From: Planctomycetaceae bacterium
Lineage (GTDB): Bacteria; Planctomycetota; Planctomycetia; Planctomycetales; Planctomycetaceae
Direction: 5' to 3'
DNA length: 64,000 nucleotides
NCBI GenBank assembly: GCA_021732995.1
Contig: JAKFWA010000038.1
Location: 1-64,000, forward strand
Part shown: piece after piece, positions 1 through 8,762 of the stretch
Layout: each line of letters opens with the position of its first letter
Position numbering within the stretch: position 1 is the first letter of the stretch
Made by a program: the position numbers and the translations under genes
Notes under the pieces: model-generated
Told to the model about the DNA's origin: nothing
The model's database searches: none
The model's input: the letters and a program-made list of their open reading frames with translations, nothing else

Positions 1-161
1 CGCGAGCGTTTGCGTTCGTCCAGCGTTTGCGTTTGTGGTGTGAGGACCTCAGAGTCGCGCTCTCATTCACCCTGCGGTCGATTCTTAACGGCCGTCGCTC
101 AGCACCGGAGTGGGAACACTTCAGTCTGTCCCATTTGATTCAGTCTCAGTCCTTGAGAGAC

Positions 162-182
162 GCAGCTTTTTCAACAGGCTGC
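162..182. repeat. CTGTTGAAAAAG junction motif at the end of a broken gene
   Basis: A run of five T followed by CAACAG, bounded by GCAGC and GCTGC, lies exactly where the ferritin-like reading frame to its right stops. On the minus strand it reads CCTGTTGAAAAAGC. From memory, similar strings occur at the ends of some insertion sequences. No partner end is visible because the window begins 160 bp away, so the mobile-element reading is inference only. Confidence 0.3.
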
Positions 183-572
183 TATCTCAGTGAGCAGCAG
201 CACCGTGAGTTCAAACCGAACGCTGAATCGTCGTACCCAGCAGAATACCGAAAAGCTCCAGTGAGAAGTGATCGGCCTGCCTCCAAATCGACTGACTGCA
301 CTGAAGAGCAACCGAGTATGCTCTTTCTCCTCCTCGAACCACAAATCGACCAGTTTCCGAGTTGCAGCGCTGCTGGATCGAAATGACTCGCAGTTCCACG
401 CAATCAGACTGGCCGGGCCACCGCCGTCACTCAATTGGAATTGTTCAAGCGACCGAACCAGTTTCACAACCACATCAGCGGCCAGAGTGACCGGAGCCGC
501 CCAGTCCGGCTCCAGACGCTGCTCGCGGTTGGTTTGAAAGTGCATCACCCAGCGATCGGCATCCATTTCCAT
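171..572 (-). pseudogene. Truncated ferritin-like (diiron) protein
   Basis: The 133-residue frame begins at an ATG and reads like the first half of a ferritin-like diiron protein. It has a helical start, then EEEKEH near residues 82-87, which contains the ExxH iron-ligand signature. A second helix follows, ending LLLTEIAA, where the family would normally enter its second ligand helix pair. The frame stops two residues later (AAC, stop) at the CTGTTGAAAAAG motif, so the C-terminal half and its second ExxH are absent. I infer a gene broken by insertion or deletion. Downstream bases 1-170 show no continuation in any frame that I could recognise. The family is assigned from motif and helix pattern only. 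Confidence 0.5.
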
Positions 573-870
573 CCGTGCTACTCCATTATCTGGCGATCAC
601 TAACCCGCCACAGCCACCGATCTCCGGTTCAGAGTCGTCTGATCCGTCATTTGCGTTAAGCATGCCCGCCCGCATCAGCTTCCTGAGTATGGTTAATCAA
701 GCATCCAACGCGTCCGTGTTAGGGCGAGTTTGAGTTATGATGAACCTCGCCGGGATTGTTCACAGAGCGCAGGTCGATCGTCAAGAAAACTCAAGCGGTT
801 CTTGCGGCAGGTGCTGCTACTTCCGCTATCCTCTGGGTAAGAGGCACGAGCGATCGAGAGGGGAACGGCG
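573..870. other. Intergenic region without a recognised gene
   Basis: This divergent spacer separates the broken ferritin-like gene from the phosphoesterase. Short ORFs here have no recognisable content. A purine-rich GAGAGGGG stretch just before 871 is the likely ribosome-binding site of the next gene. I see nothing else. Confidence 0.4.
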
Positions 871-1359
871 GTGAAGATAGGCATTCTGGCGGACACGCAT
901 GGAGCTGTGACTCGAGCGCAGCGGGCTGTTGAGCTGCTCATTGCGGAGGGCGCCGAAGTGCTCATTCACTGTGGAGACCTCAATACTCCGGAAATCGTCG
1001 CTGCGTGTTCGGGGCGCCCGTTGTATTTTGTATTTGGCAACCACGACTGCGACGTTGTTCCCGACCTGTTGAGGGCGGCCGATGAGCACCACGCGACGTG
1101 TCTCCGGTGGGGCGGCGAGGTGATGCTTGGCGAGAAACGTATTGCAATCGTCCACGGGCATCTCACAATGGATCTGAAGCCGCTGCTCGACGCGGAACCG
1201 GATTACTTGTTTTCTGGTCACTCCCACATGCCAGCGGACTGGCAACATGGTCGTACTCGCCGCATTAATCCCGGCGCGCTATTTCGCGCGGATAAGTTTA
1301 CAGTTGCACTGCTCGATCTGATAACAAACGACGTATCATTTCTCACTGTTCCCGATTGA
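871..1359 (+). CDS. YfcE/MJ0936-family metallophosphoesterase
   Basis: A 162-residue protein starting at GTG behind GAGAGGGG. It carries the calcineurin-like phosphoesterase metal-ligand motifs in order: DTHG (8-11), GD (35-36), GNHD (56-59), HGH (95-97) and GHSH (116-119), followed by NPG (133-135). Its length matches the YfcE/MJ0936 phosphodiesterase family, soluble cytoplasmic enzymes active on model phosphodiesters and usually without a firm physiological substrate. No signal peptide is visible. It stands alone, with a membrane protein 87 bp downstream. The fold and family are secure; the natural substrate cannot be read from sequence. Confidence 0.9.
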   Translation: MKIGILADTHGAVTRAQRAVELLIAEGAEVLIHCGDLNTPEIVAACSGRPLYFVFGNHDCDVVPDLLRAADEHHATCLRWGGEVMLGEKRIAIVHGHLTMDLKPLLDAEPDYLFSGHSHMPADWQHGRTRRINPGALFRADKFTVALLDLITNDVSFLTVPD

Positions 1360-1445
1360 GCGCGACCGCTTCGACCGAAATTCACGCAGGTTCCAGACAA
1401 CAAGTTCAGTGAATTCGATCCCACTGGCAGCGGAGGACACTGGCC

Positions 1446-1964
1446 ATGCTTCCGGAACACAATCTTCCCTGGTGGCGGCATGATCGTCCGTGGGGATTCC
1501 GCTTCTCGGTGATGGACGTGATCATCTTTGCCGGCGGAACCATCACCACCGTGGGGCTCTGGCAACTTGTTGGTCCATTCGCCCTGATGGTGCCGTATCT
1601 TCTGTGTCATTTCTTTTTGTTCTGCAACACCTTTCGCGTCGGCGGCGAGCGCGATTTGATCTGGATCGGCACGTTCCTGATCAATGCGTATGCGTGGATT
1701 CAAACGGACAACCTGCCTCTGCATCTGGCGATTCAAGCGGTCATTACACTGGCTCTGATTGCGCAATGCGTTCTGGGCAGGAACTATCACGGGATTGCCT
1801 GTGCGCAGATCAATCCTCAGCGATACCGTGATGGAGCCATGCTGGAAGGTGCGTTGACGCGCCACGTTCTGGTAGCGTGTTGCGTTCCACAACCGCTGAT
1901 CGAGGCTCTGATCGGGCGGCGGTTGAATGAGTTCCGACGTGAAGATGAAACAGCGACGTCGTGA
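1446..1964 (+). CDS. Hypothetical multi-pass membrane protein
   Basis: A 172-residue protein with ATG preceded by GGAGG nine bases upstream. It contains about four hydrophobic segments (roughly residues 22-42, 45-61, 72-89 and 93-112), with a polar C-terminal third likely in the cytoplasm. The N-terminus is rich in Trp, His and Pro. I do not recognise the family. It starts a run of small hypothetical genes on the plus strand that continues to 5.6 kb, with gaps of about 70-110 bp that give no clear operon signal. Confidence 0.65.
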   Translation: MLPEHNLPWWRHDRPWGFRFSVMDVIIFAGGTITTVGLWQLVGPFALMVPYLLCHFFLFCNTFRVGGERDLIWIGTFLINAYAWIQTDNLPLHLAIQAVITLALIAQCVLGRNYHGIACAQINPQRYRDGAMLEGALTRHVLVACCVPQPLIEALIGRRLNEFRREDETATS

Positions 1965-2061
1965 CGCTGTGAATAGGACCATCCAACCGACTCGACCCCG
2001 CCGAGATGCGGCGATTCAATCTGGATGAAGCTACTGGTCACGCTACAGAAAGGAGTCAGGC

Positions 2062-2538
2062 GTGGGACAACGGCGCGTCATGATCGACCCGGACGGGACG
2101 TCGAACTCGTATACCGGTGTGATAATTCAATTTCCAACGCGCGTGATTTACGAGCAGCAATGTGCCGGTACGGACTGTGACCAGCGCAGTGTCGAGGGTT
2201 ACTACGTCCCGCTGGGCGGCTGTCGTTTCGATCCGGAGCACGGCCGAATTGATTTCGAATCGTTGCGAGCGCCATTTCATGACGGCGACGCATGTTACTT
2301 CGGTGGCAAACTAATCCCCGCTTCGCCGAACACATGCAAATTGCCCCCGGAGCGACTGACTCAGTTGAGAGCGGCCGTAGAATCCATCACGTACTGGGTA
2401 TCTGAAGCGAATACTGAGGCTCAACCGCGAACACGCCTGCGAATCGATGACTCCCGGCTCGCAGAACTCGTCGAAGCCTGGGTTCCCATCCTTACCCCCG
2501 ACGGCCCCGGCATACTCACCTGGCCAAACTGTGATTAG
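2062..2538 (+). CDS. DUF6210 family protein
   Basis: A 158-residue soluble protein. GTG start with AAGGAG (ending at 2055) at good spacing. The sequence has the layout I associate with DUF6210: an N-terminal DPDG, a central segment on a 'VEGYYVPLGG' theme, an 'ITYW' helix, and a C-terminal EAWVPILTPDGPGIL block that is very characteristic. Function of the family is unknown; members are scattered in actinobacteria and other phyla, often among single accessory genes. No signal peptide or membrane segment is seen. The assignment is from memory of the conserved C-terminal block. Confidence 0.7.
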   Translation: MGQRRVMIDPDGTSNSYTGVIIQFPTRVIYEQQCAGTDCDQRSVEGYYVPLGGCRFDPEHGRIDFESLRAPFHDGDACYFGGKLIPASPNTCKLPPERLTQLRAAVESITYWVSEANTEAQPRTRLRIDDSRLAELVEAWVPILTPDGPGILTWPNCD

Positions 2539-2609
2539 CAAAGAAGAGCAGGTATCGTTGGATGCCCGCACGTGGTCGTAGCATTCGGCGAAGAGAGTGA
2601 GGTGATTTG

Positions 2610-3083
2610 ATGCCTGCTACAAGGACGCCCGAAGGTGAATCAAACCGCTGCTCAGTCTGCGGTGCAGGCTTTGTGATCGAACACGCGCTGCCACCGGGAG
2701 ATGCCTGTTGCCCCGCCTGCGGTTCGCTTGTCTGGCTGGCGATCCCGAGGCTGCGTGGCGTTCTCCAGACTACGGTTCAATCTGCTTCAGCGAACGCACG
2801 CGAACCATCACAGTCCTCTCGTGCCATTGGTGCGAACGCGCGAAGACAGCCAGGGCGAATTCTGCGGGCTGGTATGTTGGCAGGTTCTTTCCTGGGAGCG
2901 CTTTCCGGCCTGACAATTGTACCCGTAATACTCACCAGGCATCCGCTTGCGATGTTCTTGCACGTGGGGGTCGGCTTGGCCGGACTGAGCATTTTTCTCG
3001 CGATCGGCACATTCGAAGGGATTAGGCTCATGATTCATTCGAGCGCCAGATTCCTGGCATTTGTCACCTCAAGCTCAGCTTGA
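2610..3083 (+). CDS. Zinc-ribbon membrane protein, hypothetical
   Basis: 157 residues from the ATG at 2610; a TTG three bases earlier is in frame but less likely, since GAGTGAGG sits well placed for the ATG. Two Cys pairs, CSVC (14-17) and CPAC (34-37), form a probable zinc ribbon. A polar linker and two hydrophobic segments (about 93-113 and 117-140) follow. The layout, an N-terminal ribbon on a membrane anchor, is common in planctomycetes, but the function is not known. The 3' end abuts or slightly overlaps the next gene, depending on which start that gene uses. Confidence 0.6.
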   Translation: MPATRTPEGESNRCSVCGAGFVIEHALPPGDACCPACGSLVWLAIPRLRGVLQTTVQSASANAREPSQSSRAIGANARRQPGRILRAGMLAGSFLGALSGLTIVPVILTRHPLAMFLHVGVGLAGLSIFLAIGTFEGIRLMIHSSARFLAFVTSSSA

Positions 3084-3159
3084 GTCATCGCCAGAATGTT
3101 CGACGACAGACGTTGCTCATCAAGCCCAACGGAACAATCAGCACCACATTGGACGACGA

Positions 3160-3951
3160 ATGCATTATCGACTGGCTGATCTTCTCAATGACGCATTCAA
3201 AGAATTGCGGGCACTTATGCCGCACTTCCGTGAAGGCTCGCCAGATCGCAACGAAGAATTGTGCCGCGTTCTCGAAGCAATTCCGCATCTAAAGTTGCCT
3301 GAGGAAGTCGGTAATCTGACGGTCGAGTTCGTTCCTCACGAAGTTGACGGTCCTCGAGCTGCGGTGGGCAATGAGTATCGGAAGATCTGCGCCATCACCG
3401 AGTGTTTGTTCAAACGGGATGAGTTGGATCTCTATTTCGAGTTATCTAATTTTGAATCCAACGTCGGATGTGCACTCATCAATTGCGATTTGTTGCGTCA
3501 TCCACCGCTGCGGCGCGTAACTGACGCTGTTTCAGAGAACACGGACGCTGCGCTTGAACGCGCGGTTATTGAGTTTGTTGAGTCATTCGAAGCCGTCTTT
3601 CACTATGACTGGTCCTATACGTGCATGGGGCTTGGCATCGACGGACCCGCTGAGAATGAGGTTAATAGAAGAACATTTCTTGAGCCCGGACTGACCGCAG
3701 CTGGCGAGTTCGAAGATTGGGGGAATCGAGGACAACTGCTACAGACATACCGCAAACTCGCGAGTGTGCTCATGCAACGAGGGATTCGCCCCGTTGTTCT
3801 GCATCCGCGAAATGAAGATTGGCTCTACGGTAACGTTCAACTCACGCGAGCCTGGCGAGATGAGCCAGAAAGTACTGACCCAACAGTTGACACTGAACCT
3901 CATCAACAACCCGAACGCTTCAAGGACGCGGCGGATGACCCACCGAAGTGA
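3160..3951 (+). CDS. Hypothetical soluble protein
   Basis: I place the start at the ATG at 3160, giving 263 residues beginning MHYRLADLLND. The same frame is open back to a TTG at 3061, which would overlap the preceding gene and add 33 low-complexity residues. The protein is acidic, without signal peptide or membrane span, and has an aromatic-rich middle part (FHYDWSYTCMG). The C-terminal 30 residues are polar and probably disordered. I recognise no family. Confidence 0.55.
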   Translation: MHYRLADLLNDAFKELRALMPHFREGSPDRNEELCRVLEAIPHLKLPEEVGNLTVEFVPHEVDGPRAAVGNEYRKICAITECLFKRDELDLYFELSNFESNVGCALINCDLLRHPPLRRVTDAVSENTDAALERAVIEFVESFEAVFHYDWSYTCMGLGIDGPAENEVNRRTFLEPGLTAAGEFEDWGNRGQLLQTYRKLASVLMQRGIRPVVLHPRNEDWLYGNVQLTRAWRDEPESTDPTVDTEPHQQPERFKDAADDPPK

Positions 3952-4014
3952 CCATCGGTCTCCCGAACTGAATCAGACGTGGAACTGGAGATCCCCCGAC
4001 CAGCGGGTGTGCGG

Positions 4015-4347
4015 CTATTCCCTGCGATCCGTGTCAGAGGGTGGTGGCGCTATTCGCAGCATCAATTGAACCATCAATGATGGAATACCAGCCAGTAAGG
4101 TGACTATGAATGAGAAAACAAAGCCATGACGAATGATTAATAGATCGTGCCACTTGCGATCTCCGGAGGCGGGGTCGAGCACATTGAACAGGAGCCAGAG
4201 GCCGCCAAGGACCGCGCTGACGGCCGTGGGAATCATCAGAGAAACCATCGCGTAGCGGCGACTGTGTAAGTGCGCAATCAGCGCCACTGGTCCCACCACA
4301 ACGATGCAAACAAAGAGAAGACCGCCAAGTCCGGCACCTTCGCCCAT
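4015..4347 (-). CDS. Small hypothetical membrane protein
   Basis: 110 residues from an ATG with GGAGA eight bases upstream on the minus strand. Three hydrophobic segments are visible (about 6-26, 33-55 and 72-95), with basic residues between the first two. The gene is convergent with the preceding plus-strand gene. Neighbouring small genes of similar character suggest a group of orphan membrane proteins, but no domain is recognised. Confidence 0.5.
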   Translation of the reverse strand: MGEGAGLGGLLFVCIVVVGPVALIAHLHSRRYAMVSLMIPTAVSAVLGGLWLLFNVLDPASGDRKWHDLLIIRHGFVFSFIVTLLAGIPSLMVQLMLRIAPPPSDTDRRE

Positions 4348-4713
4348 TTCGCTTTCTCCGGGTATTCAGCAGGCAGCCTACTGCGCACTGCGTCGCGACA
4401 TCTGCAATGCTGAAACTGAGATGCTGCTTGCTGGCCACCGTGCGTTAGTCGCTATGCTGCTCAACACCGCTAAAGCCGGTCGACACTTAACTCAGAATCA
4501 ACGTCTTGTCGCTTCGCGGCCCAGGCAGGCCGAGCACAGCCAACTGCGGTTACTCGAGAAATCGAGTTTCTGGCCTTTTGCGTTGATATCAACATGCCTG
4601 CAGTATGGTTGACCATCAATTCCGCAGACGCGAGGATTGGGTTGAGGGCTTATCGTAGTCCCGATCCCAAGGACGCTTTTCGGACGCAGCGCAAAATACA
4701 GAGGAAGGCCACC
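4348..4713. other. Intergenic region carrying a dispersed-repeat copy
   Basis: No convincing gene is present; the ORFs here are short and out of keeping with their neighbours. The one recognisable object is the repeat copy at 4499-4553. The downstream 100 bp lead into the ribosome-binding site GAGGAAGG of the gene at 4714. Confidence 0.45.
4499..4553 (+). repeat. Dispersed repeat family 1, copy A
   Basis: One of five related ~54-bp intergenic sequences in the window. It contains the family's TTGTCGCT start and ACAGCCAAC end. The centre can fold as CGGCC-CAGGCA-GGCCG, matching the CGACC-TCAGCA-GGTCG stem in the copy at 5699 with paired changes. Confidence 0.7.
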
Positions 4714-4983
4714 GTGATTAAACGCTACAACAACTTGAGTCTCGTCATCGCAATCCCCGGCATCATCCTGCAGATCGTGGGTCGAGTCATGATGGATGGC
4801 GAGCAGGAGATGCTGGGGGCGCTCATTACGCTAGGCGCAACAGGGATGGTGCTCGTCGGTTTTGCCTTCTATGCCATGGCGAAGGGACGTTCTCCCGTCT
4901 GGTGTCTGGCGGCATTTCTGTCGCTGATCGGTCTGATAATACTTGCTCTGCTCAAGGATGAATCTGGCGTTGATGAAGTCTGA
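4714..4983 (+). CDS. Small hypothetical membrane protein
   Basis: 89 residues from the GTG at 4714, chosen because GAGGAAGG lies directly upstream; the in-frame ATG at 4594 would add a polar, non-conserved-looking segment. Three hydrophobic helices follow a short basic N-terminus, then an acidic tail (KDESGVDEV). This resembles the many short planctomycete proteins of unknown role; no family is recognised. Confidence 0.55.
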   Translation: MIKRYNNLSLVIAIPGIILQIVGRVMMDGEQEMLGALITLGATGMVLVGFAFYAMAKGRSPVWCLAAFLSLIGLIILALLKDESGVDEV

Positions 4984-5126
4984 ACGACGGGACCAGTGCC
5001 CAATCTCGATGCAGTTTCAGCGCTCCTTATAAGAAGTTTCGATATTCATCTGATCGTGCCGTTTCACGCAGGGTTGCCCGTTTTCGGGCTACCGGTGCGG
5101 CGCCGCCACTCTTGTGTGCGAAGACT

Positions 5127-5642
5127 ATGGCGTATATTAAAGACATCAACGCAATTGCCGTTCACCGCAGCGCCTTGGAGTTTCTGCCTGAGTCCGTCGC
5201 GCGTGAGAATTCGCTGCTTCCCGTGCGTCTTGAAGGGCGAACACTTCATGTAATTGTTCCCGACGATTCCGAGTCTCTTGAAGCATTGCCGAATCTCCTC
5301 GACAAAATCGAGTTTGTCACCGAACGCACGGTTCGCTACGACACCGCCGACAGAATACAAATCGATCAGGCGGTAGCGGATCATTATCACAGGATCCTCA
5401 GCAAGGTCACGAATTGTCCGCTCGAGTTGCGCGTCAGTTGCCTGCAACAATGGATCAGTCTTGCACCAACGGAAGACGAGAATATCCGGTATTGTTCCAC
5501 ATGTTCCCAGAATGTGTTTCTTTGTCGGACAGCCGCTGAACTTGACCATCGCTCACGGGAAGGCAGATGCGTCGCCTATCATGAATATAAGGACGAATGG
5601 ATAGGATTGATGATCGGCCCGACGTCGGATGAATCCGAATGA
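5127..5642 (+). CDS. Stand-alone MshEN (GspE N-terminal) domain with Cys-rich tail
   Basis: 171 residues from the ATG at 5127. Residues ~8-90 match the MshEN/GspE N-terminal domain, recognised from the 'LPVRLEGRTLHVIVPD' strand pattern; in type II secretion and pilus ATPases this domain binds cyclic-di-GMP or a partner protein. The C-terminal half is a different small domain: C97, C105, W109, then RYCSTC (121-126), C133, H141 and GRCVA (146-150). This Cys/His pattern recurs in planctomycete and myxobacterial proteins and may bind metal. No ATPase domain is attached, so it is not a secretion motor. Ligand binding is inference. Confidence 0.7.
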   Translation: MAYIKDINAIAVHRSALEFLPESVARENSLLPVRLEGRTLHVIVPDDSESLEALPNLLDKIEFVTERTVRYDTADRIQIDQAVADHYHRILSKVTNCPLELRVSCLQQWISLAPTEDENIRYCSTCSQNVFLCRTAAELDHRSREGRCVAYHEYKDEWIGLMIGPTSDESE

Positions 5643-5698
5643 ATGTTGACTGCAACATGGATGTCGCGGGGTGGCGCAGCCCCGGCAAGTTACCGTAT

Positions 5699-5753
5699 CA
5701 ACGTCTTGTCGCTCTGCGACCTCAGCAGGTCGAGTACAGCCAACCGTGGTCAC
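5699..5753 (+). repeat. Dispersed repeat family 1, copy B
   Basis: Reads TTGTCGCTCTGCGACC, then a short spacer, then GGTCGAGTACAGCCAACC. It contains GTCGC-TCT-GCGAC and CGACC-TCAGCA-GGTCG as alternative small hairpins. It lies between the MshEN gene and the convergent zinc-ribbon hydrolase gene. Confidence 0.75.
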
Positions 5754-5798
5754 ACGCGTTGAGCGAAGCGAACACCCGGATGACTTGACCGAGCAGTG

Positions 5799-7532
5799 CT
5801 ATTTCGCGGTCGCGATGGAGATGCCGTCCGAAAGGACGCCCCCTGTAGTCAGAATTGCACTTGCCTGAGGAAGTATAATTCGCTTGCCGGGGGCAAAGAA
5901 CGTGAGCTGCCTGGTTTCCGGATGATACTTTGCCGAATTGGAATCAGCCCACGGCACGTGCGCCAGACGCGATTTTACTACCGCGAGGAGATCCCCCGCC
6001 TTCTCGAGACGCACATTATCCAGGATGACGATTGTCGTTCCCGGCGGCGCATCTGGCCTGAGCGTTGTGGGCGCAGGCTGCCTTACTCCATCAGATCCCA
6101 GCGCGATTGTTGAACCGTTGGGTGTTGAGCTGACCCGATCCGGCGAAGACGATTGATCTATCTCCCTCTGAAGCCTTTCGGCAGCTTTCATCCAGTTAAT
6201 CGCCGAGGGAATGCCTCGCTGAATCATGGCTTCATAGTGCCCTCCGGTTGCCACCAGCGTCCGTTCGACCGGTGTGTCAGGGGCCACAAGCTTAAGTTGA
6301 TACTTCATGTCGGCGGTATCCGAAGGCGGAGTATTCGTATCGTCCTTGGCGTGAAACAGGAAGACGGGGCACTTGATCGAGATCGCGTGAGTTAAAGGCG
6401 ACTCTTTCTCAACGAACTCGCTCAGTCCCGGCAGCAGTTTCTGCAGCCCCGGATTGTTGATCGCTTCTTTCATGCGCTGTTGAAGATTGCAGCATGGAGC
6501 ATACGCGACGCAGATGCTCAAGTCGGGAAAGTGAGCGGCGGACAGCAAGGCCAGGGTTCCGGCGGAGCTGTGCCCTGCGATATGGATTCTCTTGTGATCG
6601 ACCTCGGGGACGCACCGTTTCACATACTCAATCGCATTGCGAACGTTGACGAGTCCCGCGTGAGCCGCTTTGAACTCTGTATAGGCTCGCGCCAGATCAC
6701 CGGGCGTCATCTTCTCGCGATCCGCGATCTGGCCATCGAGCGATAATCCCAACACGGCGTAACCCGCGCGCACATACGGAAGAGTTTCGGATTGATACTC
6801 TTCATCGTGGCAGCCCGTGCCGGACAAAAGGTTGGAGCCTGCACTGGGAACAATTACGCAACCGAGTGACTTATCGGGAATCGTCGGCTGATTGGGCAGA
6901 TAGAGGATGAGCTGCATTCGCGAGCCAGGCGCGGTCACCTGGTTGGCGACCTTGGAGCAATCAACCGTCCGAAACTTCGCGGTCGGATCTGTGGATGGTC
7001 GAAATGGCTCAGGGGTCGCAGGAAACACTGGCAACGCGACGCTGCCGACAGGAAGAAGAGTGGGGCCCGTGCCCACTTGCACCAGCGAAGGCTGGCCACT
7101 CGATGCGACCGGCGCGACTACCGGCGTTGTCGCTGCCGCAGGCTGACCCAGAGTGGCCAGAGTTTGATTCGTGACCGCACTTGGGGCATTGCTGGCCACC
7201 GGGTCGTCAGTGTCCTTGCCGGGTCGGATCGCCACATACAGCAAGCCCAGGACCAGCAAGCCGACTCCACCACCGATCGCCAGGGCCTGCACCGCCGGGT
7301 TCGCCGACCCGGACCTTTGTGCGGATTGACGTCGACCCGATCGAGCGCGGGGCCGGGCCTCTTCCGCGAAGTCGTCTTCATCGTCCAGATAGTCGTCCGC
7401 CGACAGCAAGTCGTCGTCTTGATCCGGCACGGCGATGACCGCCTTGCACGCAGGGCACCGAACTTTCTTGCCGGCGGCGGCATCCTTGACCTGCAACGTT
7501 TCATCGCAACGGGAACATTCAACTCTAATCAT
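5799..7532 (-). CDS. MJ0042-type zinc ribbon, membrane anchor and alpha/beta hydrolase fusion
   Basis: 577 residues from the ATG at 7532, preceded by AAGGG; an upstream in-frame extension lacks coding character. Residues 1-30 form a zinc ribbon (C6, C9, C26, C29). A strongly acidic linker leads to one membrane span (~84-102). After a Pro/Ala/Thr-rich linker, residues ~190-440 form an alpha/beta-hydrolase resembling dienelactone hydrolase or prolyl oligopeptidase, with nucleophile-elbow GHSSAG (320-325), a downstream KDDTNTP and a GGHYEAM that can supply Asp and His. The last ~100 residues are a separate small domain. By topology the ribbon faces the cytoplasm and the hydrolase lies outside. 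Substrate unknown. Confidence 0.75.
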   Translation of the reverse strand: MIRVECSRCDETLQVKDAAAGKKVRCPACKAVIAVPDQDDDLLSADDYLDDEDDFAEEARPRARSGRRQSAQRSGSANPAVQALAIGGGVGLLVLGLLYVAIRPGKDTDDPVASNAPSAVTNQTLATLGQPAAATTPVVAPVASSGQPSLVQVGTGPTLLPVGSVALPVFPATPEPFRPSTDPTAKFRTVDCSKVANQVTAPGSRMQLILYLPNQPTIPDKSLGCVIVPSAGSNLLSGTGCHDEEYQSETLPYVRAGYAVLGLSLDGQIADREKMTPGDLARAYTEFKAAHAGLVNVRNAIEYVKRCVPEVDHKRIHIAGHSSAGTLALLSAAHFPDLSICVAYAPCCNLQQRMKEAINNPGLQKLLPGLSEFVEKESPLTHAISIKCPVFLFHAKDDTNTPPSDTADMKYQLKLVAPDTPVERTLVATGGHYEAMIQRGIPSAINWMKAAERLQREIDQSSSPDRVSSTPNGSTIALGSDGVRQPAPTTLRPDAPPGTTIVILDNVRLEKAGDLLAVVKSRLAHVPWADSNSAKYHPETRQLTFFAPGKRIILPQASAILTTGGVLSDGISIATAK

Positions 7533-7895
7533 GAAGCTGGCCCTTTCATGATCCAGACGCAAATCTGTGCAAGCGCATAGAGAAGACAACCGTTTATAGT
7601 TATCTATTGCTCGCATGACGACAAGTATCCTGAAGACTCACCCTGGAGTGTTGACCAAATGAGCTTCGAGCGGACCGTGTGAATTGCGTTGGCGCACCTT
7701 GTAGCCCGGCCTCGTCGACATCACTGAACGATCATCGAAGTGTGCCGATTCATTCTGAGCGATCGTAGGCAACTCCGCGCCACGTACTTTGAGAGTCCCC
7801 TCCTGAGGCGCGAAAGCGTGACGCTGGAACTATTCGACAACCCGCCGGTAAGTTACGGACATGCTCTGCGAACTAGTCGACTCAAGGAACTCCCC
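7533..7895. other. Divergent intergenic region
   Basis: 363 bp between divergent starts must hold promoters for both neighbours. I could not place -35/-10 boxes with confidence and see no repeat. CAAGGAAC just before 7896 is the ribosome-binding site for the plus-strand gene. Confidence 0.4.
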
Positions 7896-8759
7896 ATGCG
7901 AAGCGCGATCAAGTGGGTTTTGGTACTTGTTGGTTTGATGGCGAGTGCTCCGGCTGTTGCCGCTGAGCCTTCGCCGTTCAAGCTGCAGTGGAAGGACAAT
8001 CTCCTCACGGTTTCCGGGCAGGATCTGCCGGGCGGAGATCTGGCGATCTGGTACCTCGAAGCCTATTGCCGGCCGGGGTCAACGGATCGGGATTGGGGGC
8101 AGACGGTCATCAGTCATAAGACTGAGCTGATCTCGGCCAGTGATGACGGGCAGCGGATTCGGCTCAAGTGCTTGTTGAAAGACGGAGTTGTCGTCGAGCA
8201 CGACATTCAGGCTGTCAGCGATGGCGTGCAATTCGGTGTGGTCGCCAAGAACCCGACGGATAAAGAGTCGGAAGCACATTGGGCTCAGCCGTGTATTCGT
8301 GTGGGCAATTTCACAGGTCGCAAGCAGACGGATTATCTCGACAAGTGCTTTGTGTTTCTGGACGGCAAGCTGGAACGCCTGCCAACTCGCGACTGGGCGA
8401 CCAAGGCCCGTTACACGCCGGGTCAGGTGTGGGCTCCGAAGTCCGTCAATCGAAACGACGTGAACCCGCGACCGCTCAGCCCGCTGGTGCCCAGCAACGG
8501 ACTCATCGGCTGCTTCTCAGCCGATGAAAGCTGGATCATGGCGTCCGCCTGGGAGCCTTATCAGGAACTCTTCCAGGGCGTGATCGTCTGCGTGCATTCC
8601 GACTTCCGCATCGGCGGCCTGAAGCCCAGCGAATCAAAGACCATTCGCGGCAAGGTGTATCTGCTAAAAGGCGGAGTCGAAGACTTGGTGAAACGCTACG
8701 AAGCTGATTTTCCCGAGCAGCGAACACGGTCCAGTTCGAACGCTCCGGCCACGCGATGA
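7896..8759 (+). CDS. Secreted hypothetical protein
   Basis: 287 residues from the ATG at 7896, which gives a clean signal peptide (MRSAIK, hydrophobic core, cleavage near AVAAEP) and has AAGGA upstream. The mature protein is soluble, rich in beta-strand-like alternation and Trp, and ends with a polar tail. I do not recognise the family. It lies three bases short of the stop codon of the opposing lipoprotein gene, so the pair is convergent with almost no spacer. Confidence 0.65.
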   Translation: MRSAIKWVLVLVGLMASAPAVAAEPSPFKLQWKDNLLTVSGQDLPGGDLAIWYLEAYCRPGSTDRDWGQTVISHKTELISASDDGQRIRLKCLLKDGVVVEHDIQAVSDGVQFGVVAKNPTDKESEAHWAQPCIRVGNFTGRKQTDYLDKCFVFLDGKLERLPTRDWATKARYTPGQVWAPKSVNRNDVNPRPLSPLVPSNGLIGCFSADESWIMASAWEPYQELFQGVIVCVHSDFRIGGLKPSESKTIRGKVYLLKGGVEDLVKRYEADFPEQRTRSSSNAPATR

Positions 8760-8762
8760 ACT

